A stretch of DNA of 64,000 nucleotides from Streptomyces cupreus (GTDB lineage Bacteria; Actinomycetota; Actinomycetes; Streptomycetales; Streptomycetaceae). The notes under the pieces are model-generated. The model was not told the origin of the DNA. It was given only the letters and a program-made list of their open reading frames with translations, and did not search any database. The first letter of the stretch is position 1, and the number at the start of each line of letters is the position of its first letter. The stretch lies in assembly GCF_014257025.1 (NCBI RefSeq), contig NZ_JACMSF010000028.1:41259-105258 (forward strand). The letters run 5' to 3'. Positions 9,850 through 17,858 of the stretch are shown here, in pieces. The position numbers and the translations under genes are program-made.

Positions 9850-10044
9850 TCACAGATCGGCTTCGTGCTCAAAAAGCGCCATCAGGGTGAGCAGGCAGTT
9901 GTCCAGTCGGCGCTGGCAGTGAGCCGTCGGCCGACGCAACTCCCGCTGCTCCTGAGCCACCGCGGCAATGCGAGCGGCACGGATGGCGTGCTCAGGGTCA
10001 GGAGCGGGCAGTGCGTCCAGCTCGTAGGCATCACGGCACCACAC
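9850..10044 (-). CDS. Small protein of unknown function downstream of a MarR gene
   Basis: A GTG at 10044 preceded by GAAGGGG begins a 64-residue frame containing WCRDAYELDALPAPDPEHA and ending LMALFEHEADL. It lies 7 bases after the MarR stop and 56 bases before the monooxygenase start, so it could be translationally coupled in one operon. Codons show the usual G/C third-position bias. It is mostly helical, without a signal peptide or membrane segment, and I do not recognise a family. It may be a real short gene or a truncated one. Confidence 0.45.
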   Translation of the reverse strand: MWCRDAYELDALPAPDPEHAIRAARIAAVAQEQRELRRPTAHCQRRLDNCLLTLMALFEHEADL

Positions 10045-10051
10045 AGCCCCT

Positions 10052-10591
10052 TCAGGCAGGTATGCCCAAGCGTCTGGTCAGCCCATTGAGGAAACGAATG
10101 CGTGCGTCGAACTCCTCGGGCGAGTAGCGGAGCGCCTGCCATGCCTCAATCGCGAGGGCGTCCGCGCGAACGCGCAGGGCGTCGCCCGCTTCCGTGGTTG
10201 ACACAAGTACTTGACGTCCCTCGCTCCGGCTCCGCTGCCTGTGCACGTATCCCGTGAGTTCCAGTCGCTTGACAAGCGGCGAGAGTGTGCCGGAGTCCAG
10301 GCTGAGGGTTTCGCCCAGATCCTTGATTCCAAGCGGCCCCTGGGCCCAGTGCACCCGCAGGACCAAGTAGTGCGGATCAGTAAGTCCAAGTTCGGCCAGG
10401 GACGGACGGTAGAAGTTGGCCAGGACCCGTGCAGCCACGTATAGGGGGAAGCCAGGGTCGTCGCGCAATGCTCGGTCGTTGTGTTGAAGGTGAGCCGATG
10501 CAGGGCCGGCACAGTTGCCGTGGAGGATCTCCCGTCGCCGCACGTGTACCGGTCGTGGACGACCGGGTCGCGGTATGTGCCGATGCGTCAC
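10052..10591 (-). CDS. MarR-family transcriptional regulator (start uncertain)
   Basis: The core begins FPLYVAARVLANFYRPSLAE and continues with GLTDPHYLVLRVHW, SLDSGTLSPLVKRLELTGYV and RQRSRSEGRQVLVSTTEAG, a full MarR winged-helix dimer. The SGTLSPLVKRLE recognition helix and the polar wing resemble the OhrR/organic-hydroperoxide branch, but no clear sensing cysteine is present, so the ligand is unknown. The frame extends upstream to a GTG at 10591, but its first residues (THRHIPRPG) come from a response-regulator fossil. A non-ATG start such as TTG at 10468 is more likely, though it has no strong ribosome binding site. It probably controls the small ORF and monooxygenase downstream. Confidence 0.75.
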   Translation of the reverse strand: MTHRHIPRPGRPRPVHVRRREILHGNCAGPASAHLQHNDRALRDDPGFPLYVAARVLANFYRPSLAELGLTDPHYLVLRVHWAQGPLGIKDLGETLSLDSGTLSPLVKRLELTGYVHRQRSRSEGRQVLVSTTEAGDALRVRADALAIEAWQALRYSPEEFDARIRFLNGLTRRLGIPA

Positions 10592-10840
10592 ACTCAGCTG
10601 AATGCCGATCTCGGCGTTGGACAGGCCCGAGGCGATCAGCAGGGGTACCTAACGCTCCCGGGCGTCGAAACGTCCAGGCCCGCGCACACCGTCGTCGGTA
10701 CGGACGCATTGCCCGCGCAGGCGCTTCAACCGATGTGTGACAGCGGGAGTCAGGATTCTGTCCGGCCACGACACCCTTCGCGGCGGTGATCGCGCCGAGT
10801 CCGGCCTGTCCGCAGTCGGTGGGGCTGGTGCCGGCGCCCT
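10590..10840 (-). pseudogene. Fossil of a NarL/LuxR-type response regulator
   Basis: Reading the minus strand in pieces gives TPAVTHRLKRLRGQ (about 10755-10710), which matches the linker of NarL-type response regulators. FDARER, an in-frame stop, and LLIASGLSNAEIGIQLSVT follow (about 10670-10590), which is the LuxR-type helix-turn-helix. The receiver domain is not recoverable. The remnant runs directly into the MarR reading frame. Confidence 0.65.
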
Positions 10841-10927
10841 CCCTGATGGAACGGCCCCGGCCCAGTGTCGTACCCATAGACATCGGCAGGCCGCCCGGGA
10901 TGGATGGGCTGACAGCGACGTGGCTGA

Positions 10928-11872
10928 TCACCTCGTCGGACGGATACCGACCACCGGCTCCAGCCGGAAGGCGTCGCCCCTGGTGACCACACGGCCCGCG
11001 GTCGGCGGGGGAAAATGGGTACCGAGGACCAGCGTCCCGGTGTCGGCGACAGCGGCAAGCAGTGCGCGGCGCGTGATTTCTGCCTGTGCAGGGCCGATGT
11101 CGACACAGCTGCCGATGTCCGGATGCGCGAACTGTACGGGGTGGTGGATGCAGTCACCGGTGATCAGCGCCTTGGCATCACCACCGCTGATCTGTACCGC
11201 CACATGACCGGGAGTGTGCCCGGGAGTCGGTATCAGGCGCACCCCGTCGGCGATGTCGATCCCCCCGGTCGGCACCTCGACCCGATCGAGGAGCCCGGCG
11301 TCCTGGATCGGGTATACGGAGTCAATGAACATGTTGCGCCGCGGCTCGTCCATGTCGTAGGCGGCCCAGAAGTCGTACTCCGTCTTCGAGGTCACGTAGC
11401 GCGCGTTGGGAAAGGTGGGTACCCAGGCGTCGCCCTCGGCTTGTGTGTTCCATCCGACGTGGTCGGTGTGGAGGTGCGTCAGGACGACCCGGTCAATGGA
11501 GTCCGGGGGAAAGCCTGCGGCCGTGAGGCGGGCGAGATAGTCGGTGCGCAGGTCATGCCAGGCCGGGTTCGCGCGTGTCTTGCCGTTGCCTATTCCGGTG
11601 TCGACGAGAATGCGAAGCCCATTCACGACCAGCGCGAAGCTGTGGCTGTCGAGGTGCAGGATGCCGTCGCGGTCCGCGAAGTCGGGGCGGAGCCACTCCT
11701 GGCGGTTGACGACATTCTTGGTGGCGTGGGGCAGGAGCCAGGGACCCGTCTGCGGCGGCAGGCCCATCTCGTCGATGCGGTGGATCATGATGTCGCCGAC
11801 GGCCCAGGGCGGGGCGGTGACGGGCGCGGCGACTTCGCTGAGCTGTGCTGGGCGCATGCGTGCTTCCATCAT
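10928..11872 (-). CDS. Metallo-beta-lactamase-fold hydrolase
   Basis: The 314-residue protein carries the MBL metal site, with HLHTDHVGW (the HxHxDH motif), a later PTPGHTPGHV histidine, LITGDCIHH with the bridging aspartate, and a final LVLGTHFPPPT histidine. The N-terminal layout with an LVDTGIGN strand resembles lactonase-type and AttM-like hydrolases, which open lactone rings or cleave esters in the cytoplasm; the true substrate cannot be told. Two adjacent ATGs (11872, 11869) lack a strong ribosome binding site, while the ATG at 11857 has GGAAG at a good distance, so the start is uncertain by about 5 codons. Two copies of a 12-base repeat lie just upstream. Confidence 0.85.
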   Translation of the reverse strand: MMEARMRPAQLSEVAAPVTAPPWAVGDIMIHRIDEMGLPPQTGPWLLPHATKNVVNRQEWLRPDFADRDGILHLDSHSFALVVNGLRILVDTGIGNGKTRANPAWHDLRTDYLARLTAAGFPPDSIDRVVLTHLHTDHVGWNTQAEGDAWVPTFPNARYVTSKTEYDFWAAYDMDEPRRNMFIDSVYPIQDAGLLDRVEVPTGGIDIADGVRLIPTPGHTPGHVAVQISGGDAKALITGDCIHHPVQFAHPDIGSCVDIGPAQAEITRRALLAAVADTGTLVLGTHFPPPTAGRVVTRGDAFRLEPVVGIRPTR

Positions 11873-11941
11873 CTCTGGAGAAGGCGGTTGCCTGCGTGGG
11901 AACGCGCGGGGCCGGACAGGACCCCCGGCAAAAGCTATAGA

Positions 11942-11999
11942 TTAGCCTTAAGGAAGAGTATGCCCCTGGGTACGTTAATGCAAGTTGTTAGCTTTAAGG
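11942..11999. promoter_or_regulatory. Two direct copies of TTAGCYTTAAGG upstream of the MBL hydrolase
   Basis: TTAGCCTTAAGG at 11942-11953 and TTAGCTTTAAGG at 11988-11999 differ by one base and lie 46 bases apart in an unusually A/T-rich patch just upstream of the minus-strand hydrolase. Each contains the palindromic core CTTAAG or TTTAAG. They could be operator sites, for instance for the neighbouring MarR regulator, or part of the promoter. This is inferred from sequence only. Confidence 0.4.
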
Positions 12000-12506
12000 G
12001 GCGCCCTGGCACGAGGGGGCCGCTGGCGCCGTCCTGCCGCCACTGTCAGCCCCATGCACCGACCGGCATCTGCCGCCAGGCAGGTGACCGAAGGGCAGTC
12101 ATAGTTCTGGTCGTCGAACCCCTGGCTCCGTCCGTCCAGGCGCTGGATCCGCACCCGGCCCGCGATCTCCCCGGCAGACAGGGCGGGCATGTCCACGTCT
12201 GTGGAGGGTGACGGGTTCCCACCAGGCGGGCGGGGCGGCGGACCCGACGCACGGTCGCCTCGCTGGGCGCCCGGTAGGGCCGGGCCCCATGCTGCCCCGA
12301 CTCCGAAATCTCCGACAACACTCAACACAAAGGATCTGTCGGCAAGCTGACGGGCCCTCATGAACGATCGAGGTCAGTACAGTGCCGTGATCCGGCCCGC
12401 AGTGGTGAGTGCGGTCGAGATCACATGTCTCCAGTGGCGGGGTGGAGGGCTATCGCCCGGCATCCGCAGAGGGGCAGCCCGTGAGCTGGGCCGCCCCCCT
12501 TCGGTA
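12000..12506. other. Long spacer with no confidently called gene
   Basis: A minus-strand frame (12361 down to 11975) contains a plausible stretch, DVDMPALSAGEIAGRVRIQ followed by two cysteines, but it has no ribosome binding site and no family match. The forward frame from 12360 is antisense to the exoprotein gene. I see no other gene in this stretch. Confidence 0.35.
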
Positions 12507-14852
12507 TTAGACGTTGCCTCCGATGTTGAGCCAGGCCACGACGGAGCCGCCGGTGTAGATACCGACGTAATCGGCTCGGCCGTCACCGCTGATGTCACGG
12601 AAGGTCATCTTGCTTCCGGGCATGTCGATCGGCGTGACGTAATTCAGATAGGGAGTGAATCCCCCTGCGCCGGCCCCGCCGTTGTTGATGTAGGCGTGGA
12701 CCCTGGCATCGCTGCCCACCATGAGGTAGTCGGCTTTGCGGTCGCCGTTGACGTCGGAGAGCCTGAGCTTGTCGAGCGTGCCGTAGGAGACGCCAGGTGC
12801 CCAGTTCAGATGTTCTTCCCAGTGGATGCTTCCGGTGACGGTCTGGGTGTTGAAATAGGCGTGGATGGCGGCGGTGTCGGAGACACGCAGGTAGTCGTCG
12901 CGGCCGTCACCGTTGACATCGGCGAAGCGGAGGTGATCACGGGTGATGCCACTGACGCCGGGGGCGATGACTCCGAGGTCTGTCCAGTGGTAGGGACCGT
13001 CCGCTGCTCCGGGACCGTTGTTGCGCCAGGCGCGTACGGATCCGGCCTCGCCGACCACGAGATAGTCGTCGCGGCCGTCGCCGTTGATGTCTGCGAAGCG
13101 GACCGCTTCGGGCCCATGGCCACGGCCCGGGGAAATGATGCCCTGGTCGACCCAGTTGGGCTTGCCCGGCTCGCCTTGCGTGTTCAGTGCCGCCCGCACG
13201 GAGCCGTCTGCGGCGATGCGGACGTAGTCCGCGCGGTCGTCGCTGTTGAGTTCGACGAGATCGGTGTGTCCCTCAGGCGTGGTCATGCCCGGGGCGATGA
13301 CGCCCAGCGAGCGCCAGCCCAGGCCCGCATCGGTGTCCTGCTGTGTGTCCTCGGTCGAGCATTCGGCGCCGGCGGTGGGATCGGCGGGCGGCTCCAGCCA
13401 GCCGTCCGCGTTGGCCTCCAAGATTCCGCCGATCCAGGCCAGCGCCATCTTGAGGTAGCCCTTGTCGCTGGGATGCGCGGGCTGGGCCAGGTCCGCTGTG
13501 GTCACGGACGTCATCTCGACGAGCCGGACGTGCCAGCCGTGGCTCCGGCGCTGCTCGACGAGCGTGCGGACCTGGGCGTTGTAGGCGTCGATGCGCGGCT
13601 GGAGATTTTCCTTCGTGGCAGGTACCAGCGTGGCGACCAGTACGGTGGCGTTGGGAGAGCTGTTGAGGATCTGGTCGATCAGAACGCCCAGGCGGTCGGG
13701 TGCCGTCGCCAGGTCGGACACGTACTCATCCCGCATGTCGTTGGTACCTGCGTGCAAGGTGACGACGTTGGGCCTGGACTTCGCAACGGAGCAGGATGCC
13801 GCCCGTGCGATCGAACTGATGCGGGCACCGGGATATCCCTCGTGGTCCCTGTCAATGTATGACGGGCCATCATGCTGGGTGCCGACCATGTTCAGGGACG
13901 CTGTGGGCGAGATCATCCTGAGGAGACTCTGTAGAGGAAGCCGGTATCCGGCGTTGGTCGAGCTGCCTACGCCGTAAGTGATGGAGTCGCCCAATGGCAT
14001 GATCCTGAGCGGTGGAAAGACCGGTGCGGCGGGGTCGTCGGGCTTCGGCGGAACGTAGTCTTCATGGACGTCGAAGTCGATCCCCTCCGGCTTGGCACGC
14101 TCCAAGTCCGTCACGAAGGTGTCGCCTTCGTCCGAGAGTGCCAGATGGGCCTTGCCGAAGTCGGCGCCGGTCAGTATGTCTCGGATGCCTGGCGGGTAGT
14201 TGTCCCAGCTCACCAAGTCCGGATACTGCCATTCACCCTTGTGGTTTTCCGGTACTTCACCGGCGCTCGCAAAACGAAAGGCGTGAGTACTGATGCCGTC
14301 CTTGTGATAGACGACCTTCGGGTGCGTACCCTCGAACTGGACATCCTCGGCAGGGCGCGTCGTGTAGCCGCCGTGGGCCGATACAGATACGTATGCGGGC
14401 TTGTTCGGGTCCAGGGCTTCGTTCACCCAGACGACGATGTGTTCCCAGTCGTGTGTGTGGCCGAAGAAGTTGGAATCGCTGTCCTGGTCCTTCTCGAAGT
14501 ACAGGGCGTACTTGTAAGCGCACCAGCCGTTGCTATTGCAGCGGGACCGCGAGTAAGCGTTGGTGTTGTCCAGATCTGCCAGGTCACGGCAGTCGTTCGA
14601 CAGGCTGCCTTCCAGGAGCAGCCCTTCGTTCAGCGTACCGTCGGGGCCGATGGCCGGAGTCGGGTAACAGCCGTCCGTGTCGTAGTCCAGGGCTGGTTGC
14701 CATTTGCCGTCGGCTGCGGCATAGCTGGCGGGTAGGGCCTGCGGGGGTGCCGCCCAGGCTGGCTCCGCAGTAACGGCTACGGTCAGCGAGGCCAGTAACG
14801 CGGCGCCAAGAGTGAGTCTCCCCATCCTCGCTACACGGTTGAACATGGTCAT
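12507..14852 (-). CDS. Secreted NPP1/NLP-domain, GDSL-esterase and FG-GAP repeat fusion protein
   Basis: The 781-residue preprotein starts with a Sec signal peptide (charged RVARMGR, a hydrophobic core, cleavage near AWA-AP at about 34). Residues about 45-255 are a necrosis-inducing (NPP1/NLP) domain with the heptapeptide GHTHDWE at 131-137, whose acidic and histidine residues bind the cation in known NLPs. Residues about 280-490 are an SGNH/GDSL hydrolase with GDSITYG (288-294), GTND (369-372) and HPSDKGY near 460. The rest holds five FG-GAP/VCBS repeats such as DINGDGRDDYLVVG, a likely calcium-binding propeller. The family roles are membrane damage and ester cleavage. GGAAGG lies just before the ATGs at 14852 and 14846. 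Targets, plant or microbial, are inferred only. Confidence 0.85.
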   Translation of the reverse strand: MTMFNRVARMGRLTLGAALLASLTVAVTAEPAWAAPPQALPASYAAADGKWQPALDYDTDGCYPTPAIGPDGTLNEGLLLEGSLSNDCRDLADLDNTNAYSRSRCNSNGWCAYKYALYFEKDQDSDSNFFGHTHDWEHIVVWVNEALDPNKPAYVSVSAHGGYTTRPAEDVQFEGTHPKVVYHKDGISTHAFRFASAGEVPENHKGEWQYPDLVSWDNYPPGIRDILTGADFGKAHLALSDEGDTFVTDLERAKPEGIDFDVHEDYVPPKPDDPAAPVFPPLRIMPLGDSITYGVGSSTNAGYRLPLQSLLRMISPTASLNMVGTQHDGPSYIDRDHEGYPGARISSIARAASCSVAKSRPNVVTLHAGTNDMRDEYVSDLATAPDRLGVLIDQILNSSPNATVLVATLVPATKENLQPRIDAYNAQVRTLVEQRRSHGWHVRLVEMTSVTTADLAQPAHPSDKGYLKMALAWIGGILEANADGWLEPPADPTAGAECSTEDTQQDTDAGLGWRSLGVIAPGMTTPEGHTDLVELNSDDRADYVRIAADGSVRAALNTQGEPGKPNWVDQGIISPGRGHGPEAVRFADINGDGRDDYLVVGEAGSVRAWRNNGPGAADGPYHWTDLGVIAPGVSGITRDHLRFADVNGDGRDDYLRVSDTAAIHAYFNTQTVTGSIHWEEHLNWAPGVSYGTLDKLRLSDVNGDRKADYLMVGSDARVHAYINNGGAGAGGFTPYLNYVTPIDMPGSKMTFRDISGDGRADYVGIYTGGSVVAWLNIGGNV

Positions 14853-15179
14853 GTTACCTTCCACGAATCATGGTCATGTCCTCGCCAAGCTGATGCGGCG
14901 CGGCCAGCCGGCAAGGCAGCCCGCTGAACGCGTCGTCGTGGCTACAGTCCGGTCGGCGGTGTCAGCCAGCGCCATACAGAAGGCTGAGGATCCTTGTCGC
15001 TCGTCATCATGGCTTCGCCGCCTTGCCTATTTCTTGCCGCAGACGGGGGCCTCTCAGCGATGTGACGTCATGTCAGTGGACCTCAGCAGCAGATGGATTT
15101 GGGGTGTTGCCCGCGTGCAGCAGTCGGTCGCTCGCTACGGTCATGTACTCCTGGCGCCGAAGCTTCACGCTCTGCTGTG
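14853..15179. other. Spacer upstream of the NLP-esterase gene
   Basis: No gene is supported here. The stretch must contain the promoter of the minus-strand exoprotein, but I could not pick out -10 and -35 boxes with confidence. It runs into an IS remnant from about 15180. Confidence 0.35.
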
Positions 15180-15580
15180 ACCTGCTGGCCGTTGCGGCAC
15201 AGCCTTCCTGTACTCGTTACATGGCCCGCAACCTGGTGGCCGCCATCGAGGTGGGCCCCGGCATGCCCACTGACTTGCTCGTCGGTAAAGGCTCGGGACG
15301 TTGTGCATGGCCGAGCAGTGCCATGGCGTGGCCGTGCTCGCTGATGGCGCCTACAACACCGGCCTGATCGTCCCGCACCGCAAACGGCCCGGACGGCCGC
15401 TGCTGAAGGGCGAGGAGGAAGACAACGCCGAGCACCGCAAGGTTCGTGCTCGCGTTGGAGCACGTGATCGGCCGGATGAAGAACTACAAGATCCTCCGTG
15501 ACTGCCGCCGGCGCGGCGACGGGCTCCACCACGCCGCACAGGCCGTCGCCCACATGCACAACCTCGCCCTCGCCGCATGA
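15180..15580 (+). pseudogene. C-terminal remnant of an IS5-type (DDE_Tnp_4) transposase
   Basis: The forward strand encodes ADGAYNTGLIVPHRKRPGRP and NAEHRKVRARV. After a small frameshift near 15452 it continues HVIGRMKNYKILRDCRRRGD and VAHMHNLALAA, with a TGA at 15578-15580. This matches the C-terminal third of DDE_Tnp_4 transposases. Residues before the ADG motif are scrambled across frames. It is related to, but not a close copy of, the remnant at 5860-6310. Confidence 0.75.
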
Positions 15581-15672
15581 TCCGACCTACCAACCGCCCA
15601 GCTCAGGCTGCCTGTTCAGAGCCTTGCGCAACACGCTTTAGCCCGGGCGACCAAGCTCGGCTGACCGGAATG

Positions 15673-15692
15673 GGGGGAGGGGCCCCTCCCCC
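15673..15692. terminator. Perfect 20-base G/C palindrome, possible terminator
   Basis: GGGGGAGGGGCCCCTCCCCC is a perfect palindrome between the transposase remnant and the P450 gene. It can form a very stable structure but has no loop or T tract, so a role in termination is only possible. It could also be the end of a lost insertion element. Confidence 0.3.
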
Positions 15693-15726
15693 AACCAGCT
15701 CGTCCCACGTGGCGCAGGACACGTTC

Positions 15727-15795
15727 ATGACAGGATTGCGCTGGGGAAAGTTCAGGGAAGTCATAGGGGCGCCCATGAATGCCGTGAAGGGATGA
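15727..15795 (+). CDS. Short ORF or gene remnant ending 3 bases before the P450 start
   Basis: An ATG at 15727 opens a 22-codon frame containing LRWGKFREVIGAPMNAVKG, with a TGA at 15793-15795. Only 3 bases then separate it from the P450 GTG, the spacing of translationally coupled genes. The frame is open further upstream into IS-derived sequence, so it may be the last codons of a lost upstream gene. Its ribosome binding site is weak. I do not recognise the sequence. Confidence 0.3.
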   Translation: MTGLRWGKFREVIGAPMNAVKG

Positions 15796-15798
15796 CCC

Positions 15799-17163
15799 GT
15801 GACGTCCACTGCGCCTCCCCCCATACCCCGAGCCGCAGGATCGTTTCCGTTCATTGGCCACGCTCTGAAAATGCGCGACAACCTCGGCTTCATCGACTCG
15901 CTGCGCGAGACACGGGAACCACTCGTCGAGATCGTCCTGCAACCCGGGACGCGCACCGTCGTGGTCCAGGACCCGGCCCTGATCCACCAGATGCTCAAGG
16001 CCCTGGCGCCCACCCTCGACAAGGGCCGGCTCTACGACAAGCTGGGCCAACTGCTGGGCAACAGTGTCGTCACCGCCACCGGCCGGACCCACGTACGCAA
16101 ACGCCGCCAGCTGCAACCGGCGTTCGCCCACAACGAGATCAGCCGGTACGTCGACATCATGCGCGCCGAGGTGACGGCCACGGTCGCCGGCTGGGAGCCC
16201 GGGCGGGCCCTCGACGTACGCGAGGCGATGGTCGGGCTCAGCCTCGACATGCTCGCCAAGACGGTGTTCGCCGGCAGCCTCGACGACGCCGTCTTCCGCC
16301 GGCTGCGCAGCGACCTGTCGGTGGTGATGAACGACGTCGGTATGCGCATGATGCTGCCCGACTGGGCCGAGCGCCTGCCGCTGCCCTTCAACCGCCGCTT
16401 CGACCGGGCCCGGGCCGGCGTACGCGCCACCATCAACACCGCCGTCGACGAACTGCAGGCCTCCGGGCACGACACCGGGGACATGCTCTCCATGCTGCTG
16501 CGCGCCGTCGACGAGGAGACCGGCGAGCCGCTGACCGGGGATCAGATCTGCTCCGAGATCCTCACCCTGGCCGTGGCGGGCACCGAGACCACCGCGTCGG
16601 TGCTGTCCTGGACCCTGTACGAACTCGCCCGCCACCCCGGCATCGAGGCCCGGGTCCTGGCCGAGCTGGACGAGGTCCTCGGCGAACGGCCGGTCGCCCT
16701 CGACGACGTGACCCGGCTGCCGTACCTGAACCGGGTGATCACCGAGACCCTGCGGCTGCACCACCCCGGCTGGCTGGTCACCCGCCGCACCATCGAGGAG
16801 ACCCGGCTCGGCGAGTGGACGCTGCCCCCCGGCACCGAACTGGCCTACTGCCAGCACGCCCTGCACCGCGACCCCGAGCGCTTCCCCGACCCGGACACCT
16901 TCGACCCGGACCGGTGGAACGACCCCGCTCAGGAGCCTCCGCCGGGCGCGTTCCTGCCCTTCGGGGACGGCAAGCACAAGTGCATGGGGGACCGTCTCGC
17001 CCTCACCGAGATGGTCACGGCGCTCGCGACGATGCTGCGTTCGGTACGGCTGGAACTCGCCGAGGGCCAGGTCATCCGCCAGGTCGCCCGGCTCACCGTA
17101 CGGCCGCGCACCCTGCGGATGACCGTCCGCCCCCGGAACCGTCCCGAGCCGGGGTCGGCCTAA
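15799..17163 (+). CDS. Cytochrome P450
   Basis: This 454-residue soluble P450 has all signature parts: the I-helix oxygen-binding AGTETTAS (260-267), the K-helix ETLR (316-319), the DPDRWNDP meander and the haem loop FGDGKHKCMGD with the thiolate Cys395. The proline-rich N-terminus and the FIGHALKMRDNLGFIDSL start resemble the sesquiterpene-oxidising group of Streptomyces P450s (CYP170/CYP183-like). No terpene synthase or ferredoxin gene adjoins it, so the substrate and redox partner are unknown. The GTG at 15799 follows AAGGGA. Codon bias is stronger than in the IS-derived flanks, so this looks like a functional gene between IS remnants. Confidence 0.9.
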   Translation: MTSTAPPPIPRAAGSFPFIGHALKMRDNLGFIDSLRETREPLVEIVLQPGTRTVVVQDPALIHQMLKALAPTLDKGRLYDKLGQLLGNSVVTATGRTHVRKRRQLQPAFAHNEISRYVDIMRAEVTATVAGWEPGRALDVREAMVGLSLDMLAKTVFAGSLDDAVFRRLRSDLSVVMNDVGMRMMLPDWAERLPLPFNRRFDRARAGVRATINTAVDELQASGHDTGDMLSMLLRAVDEETGEPLTGDQICSEILTLAVAGTETTASVLSWTLYELARHPGIEARVLAELDEVLGERPVALDDVTRLPYLNRVITETLRLHHPGWLVTRRTIEETRLGEWTLPPGTELAYCQHALHRDPERFPDPDTFDPDRWNDPAQEPPPGAFLPFGDGKHKCMGDRLALTEMVTALATMLRSVRLELAEGQVIRQVARLTVRPRTLRMTVRPRNRPEPGSA

Positions 17164-17200
17164 CGCGTGTCTCTTCGACGGGTTGGTCAGTTGATCGGAT

Positions 17201-17640
17201 GTGTCTGTCCGATTAGTGATCACTGATGCGATGTGGGACCGGATCGAGCCGCTGATGCCGGCGGATCCGGTCCGCGGGCGGCGACAGGCCGACCACCGCC
17301 GCACTCTTGAGGCCATCGCGTGGAAGTACCGCACCAACTCGCGCTGGCGGGACCTCTCCGACGAGCTCGGCTCATTCCAGACCGCTCACAAGCGGCTGAT
17401 CGGATGGGCCGTCGACGGCACCTGGGCAATGATCCTCGCCGCCATCCTGGCGGCGGCGGATGCCGAAAACGACATCGACTGGACGGTTTCGGTGGACCCC
17501 ACGGTCGTACGGGCCCACCAGCACGCCGCCGGAGCACTCAAAAGGGGGCGGCCCACTCCGGCGAGCCCGCCGATCACGCGCTCGGACGCTCCCGCGGCGA
17601 GCTGAGCACCACGGTCCACCTGGCCGACCGGCATGGTGCA
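17201..17640 (+). pseudogene. Truncated IS5-family two-frame transposase
   Basis: The GTG at 17201 starts VRLVITDAMWDRIEPLMP, a DUF4096-type N-terminal domain. It continues to WTVSVDPTVVRAHQHAAGA, where the second frame takes over (GRSRGELSTTVHLADRHG), as in IS5 elements that use programmed frameshifting. Homology ends near 17640, so the catalytic glutamate region is missing. The sequence then changes to the TetR upstream region. The element is inactive. Confidence 0.8.
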
Positions 17641-17779
17641 GCGGGAACACCGTGCCCATGCGGCTGGCCGGGAGGCAGGGTCATTGCGTCGTCCAGGAGA
17701 ACACCACAGGCACGGTGCCGGTGACCACGTGAGTGGTGCTGTGGGACAAAACGTTGGTGATGCAGCCCGCCTTGCCAGG

Positions 17780-17797
17780 CTAGGACGAATGTCCTAG
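17780..17797. promoter_or_regulatory. Perfect 18-base inverted repeat, likely TetR operator 1
   Basis: CTAGGACGAATGTCCTAG has perfect 7-base arms around GAAT and lies 61 bases before the TetR start. A second version sits 33 bases downstream, about three helical turns away, as expected for two cooperating dimers of the adjacent TetR-family repressor. Confidence 0.65.
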
Positions 17798-17812
17798 TGT
17801 GCCGACTGCCGC

Positions 17813-17830
17813 CTAGGACAGTCGCCCTAG
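17813..17830. promoter_or_regulatory. Imperfect 18-base inverted repeat, likely TetR operator 2
   Basis: CTAGGACAGTCGCCCTAG repeats the CTAGGAC half-site of the upstream palindrome but has a diverged right arm (GCCCTAG). It ends 28 bases before the TetR GTG. Paired sites of unequal quality would give graded autoregulation of the TetR / YciI-like / tag unit. Confidence 0.55.
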
Positions 17831-17858
17831 ACGCGGTCGTCGGGTGTGAGGTGTTGTC

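Noticed and set aside
11975..12361. A cysteine-containing small protein on the minus strand
   Set aside because: It has no ribosome binding site, no family and a mixed codon bias; it is only mentioned under the spacer.
15799..17163. Naming the P450 as a specific albaflavenone or pentalenene oxidase
   Set aside because: The motifs fit that group in general, but no terpene synthase is adjacent and overall similarity could not be measured.
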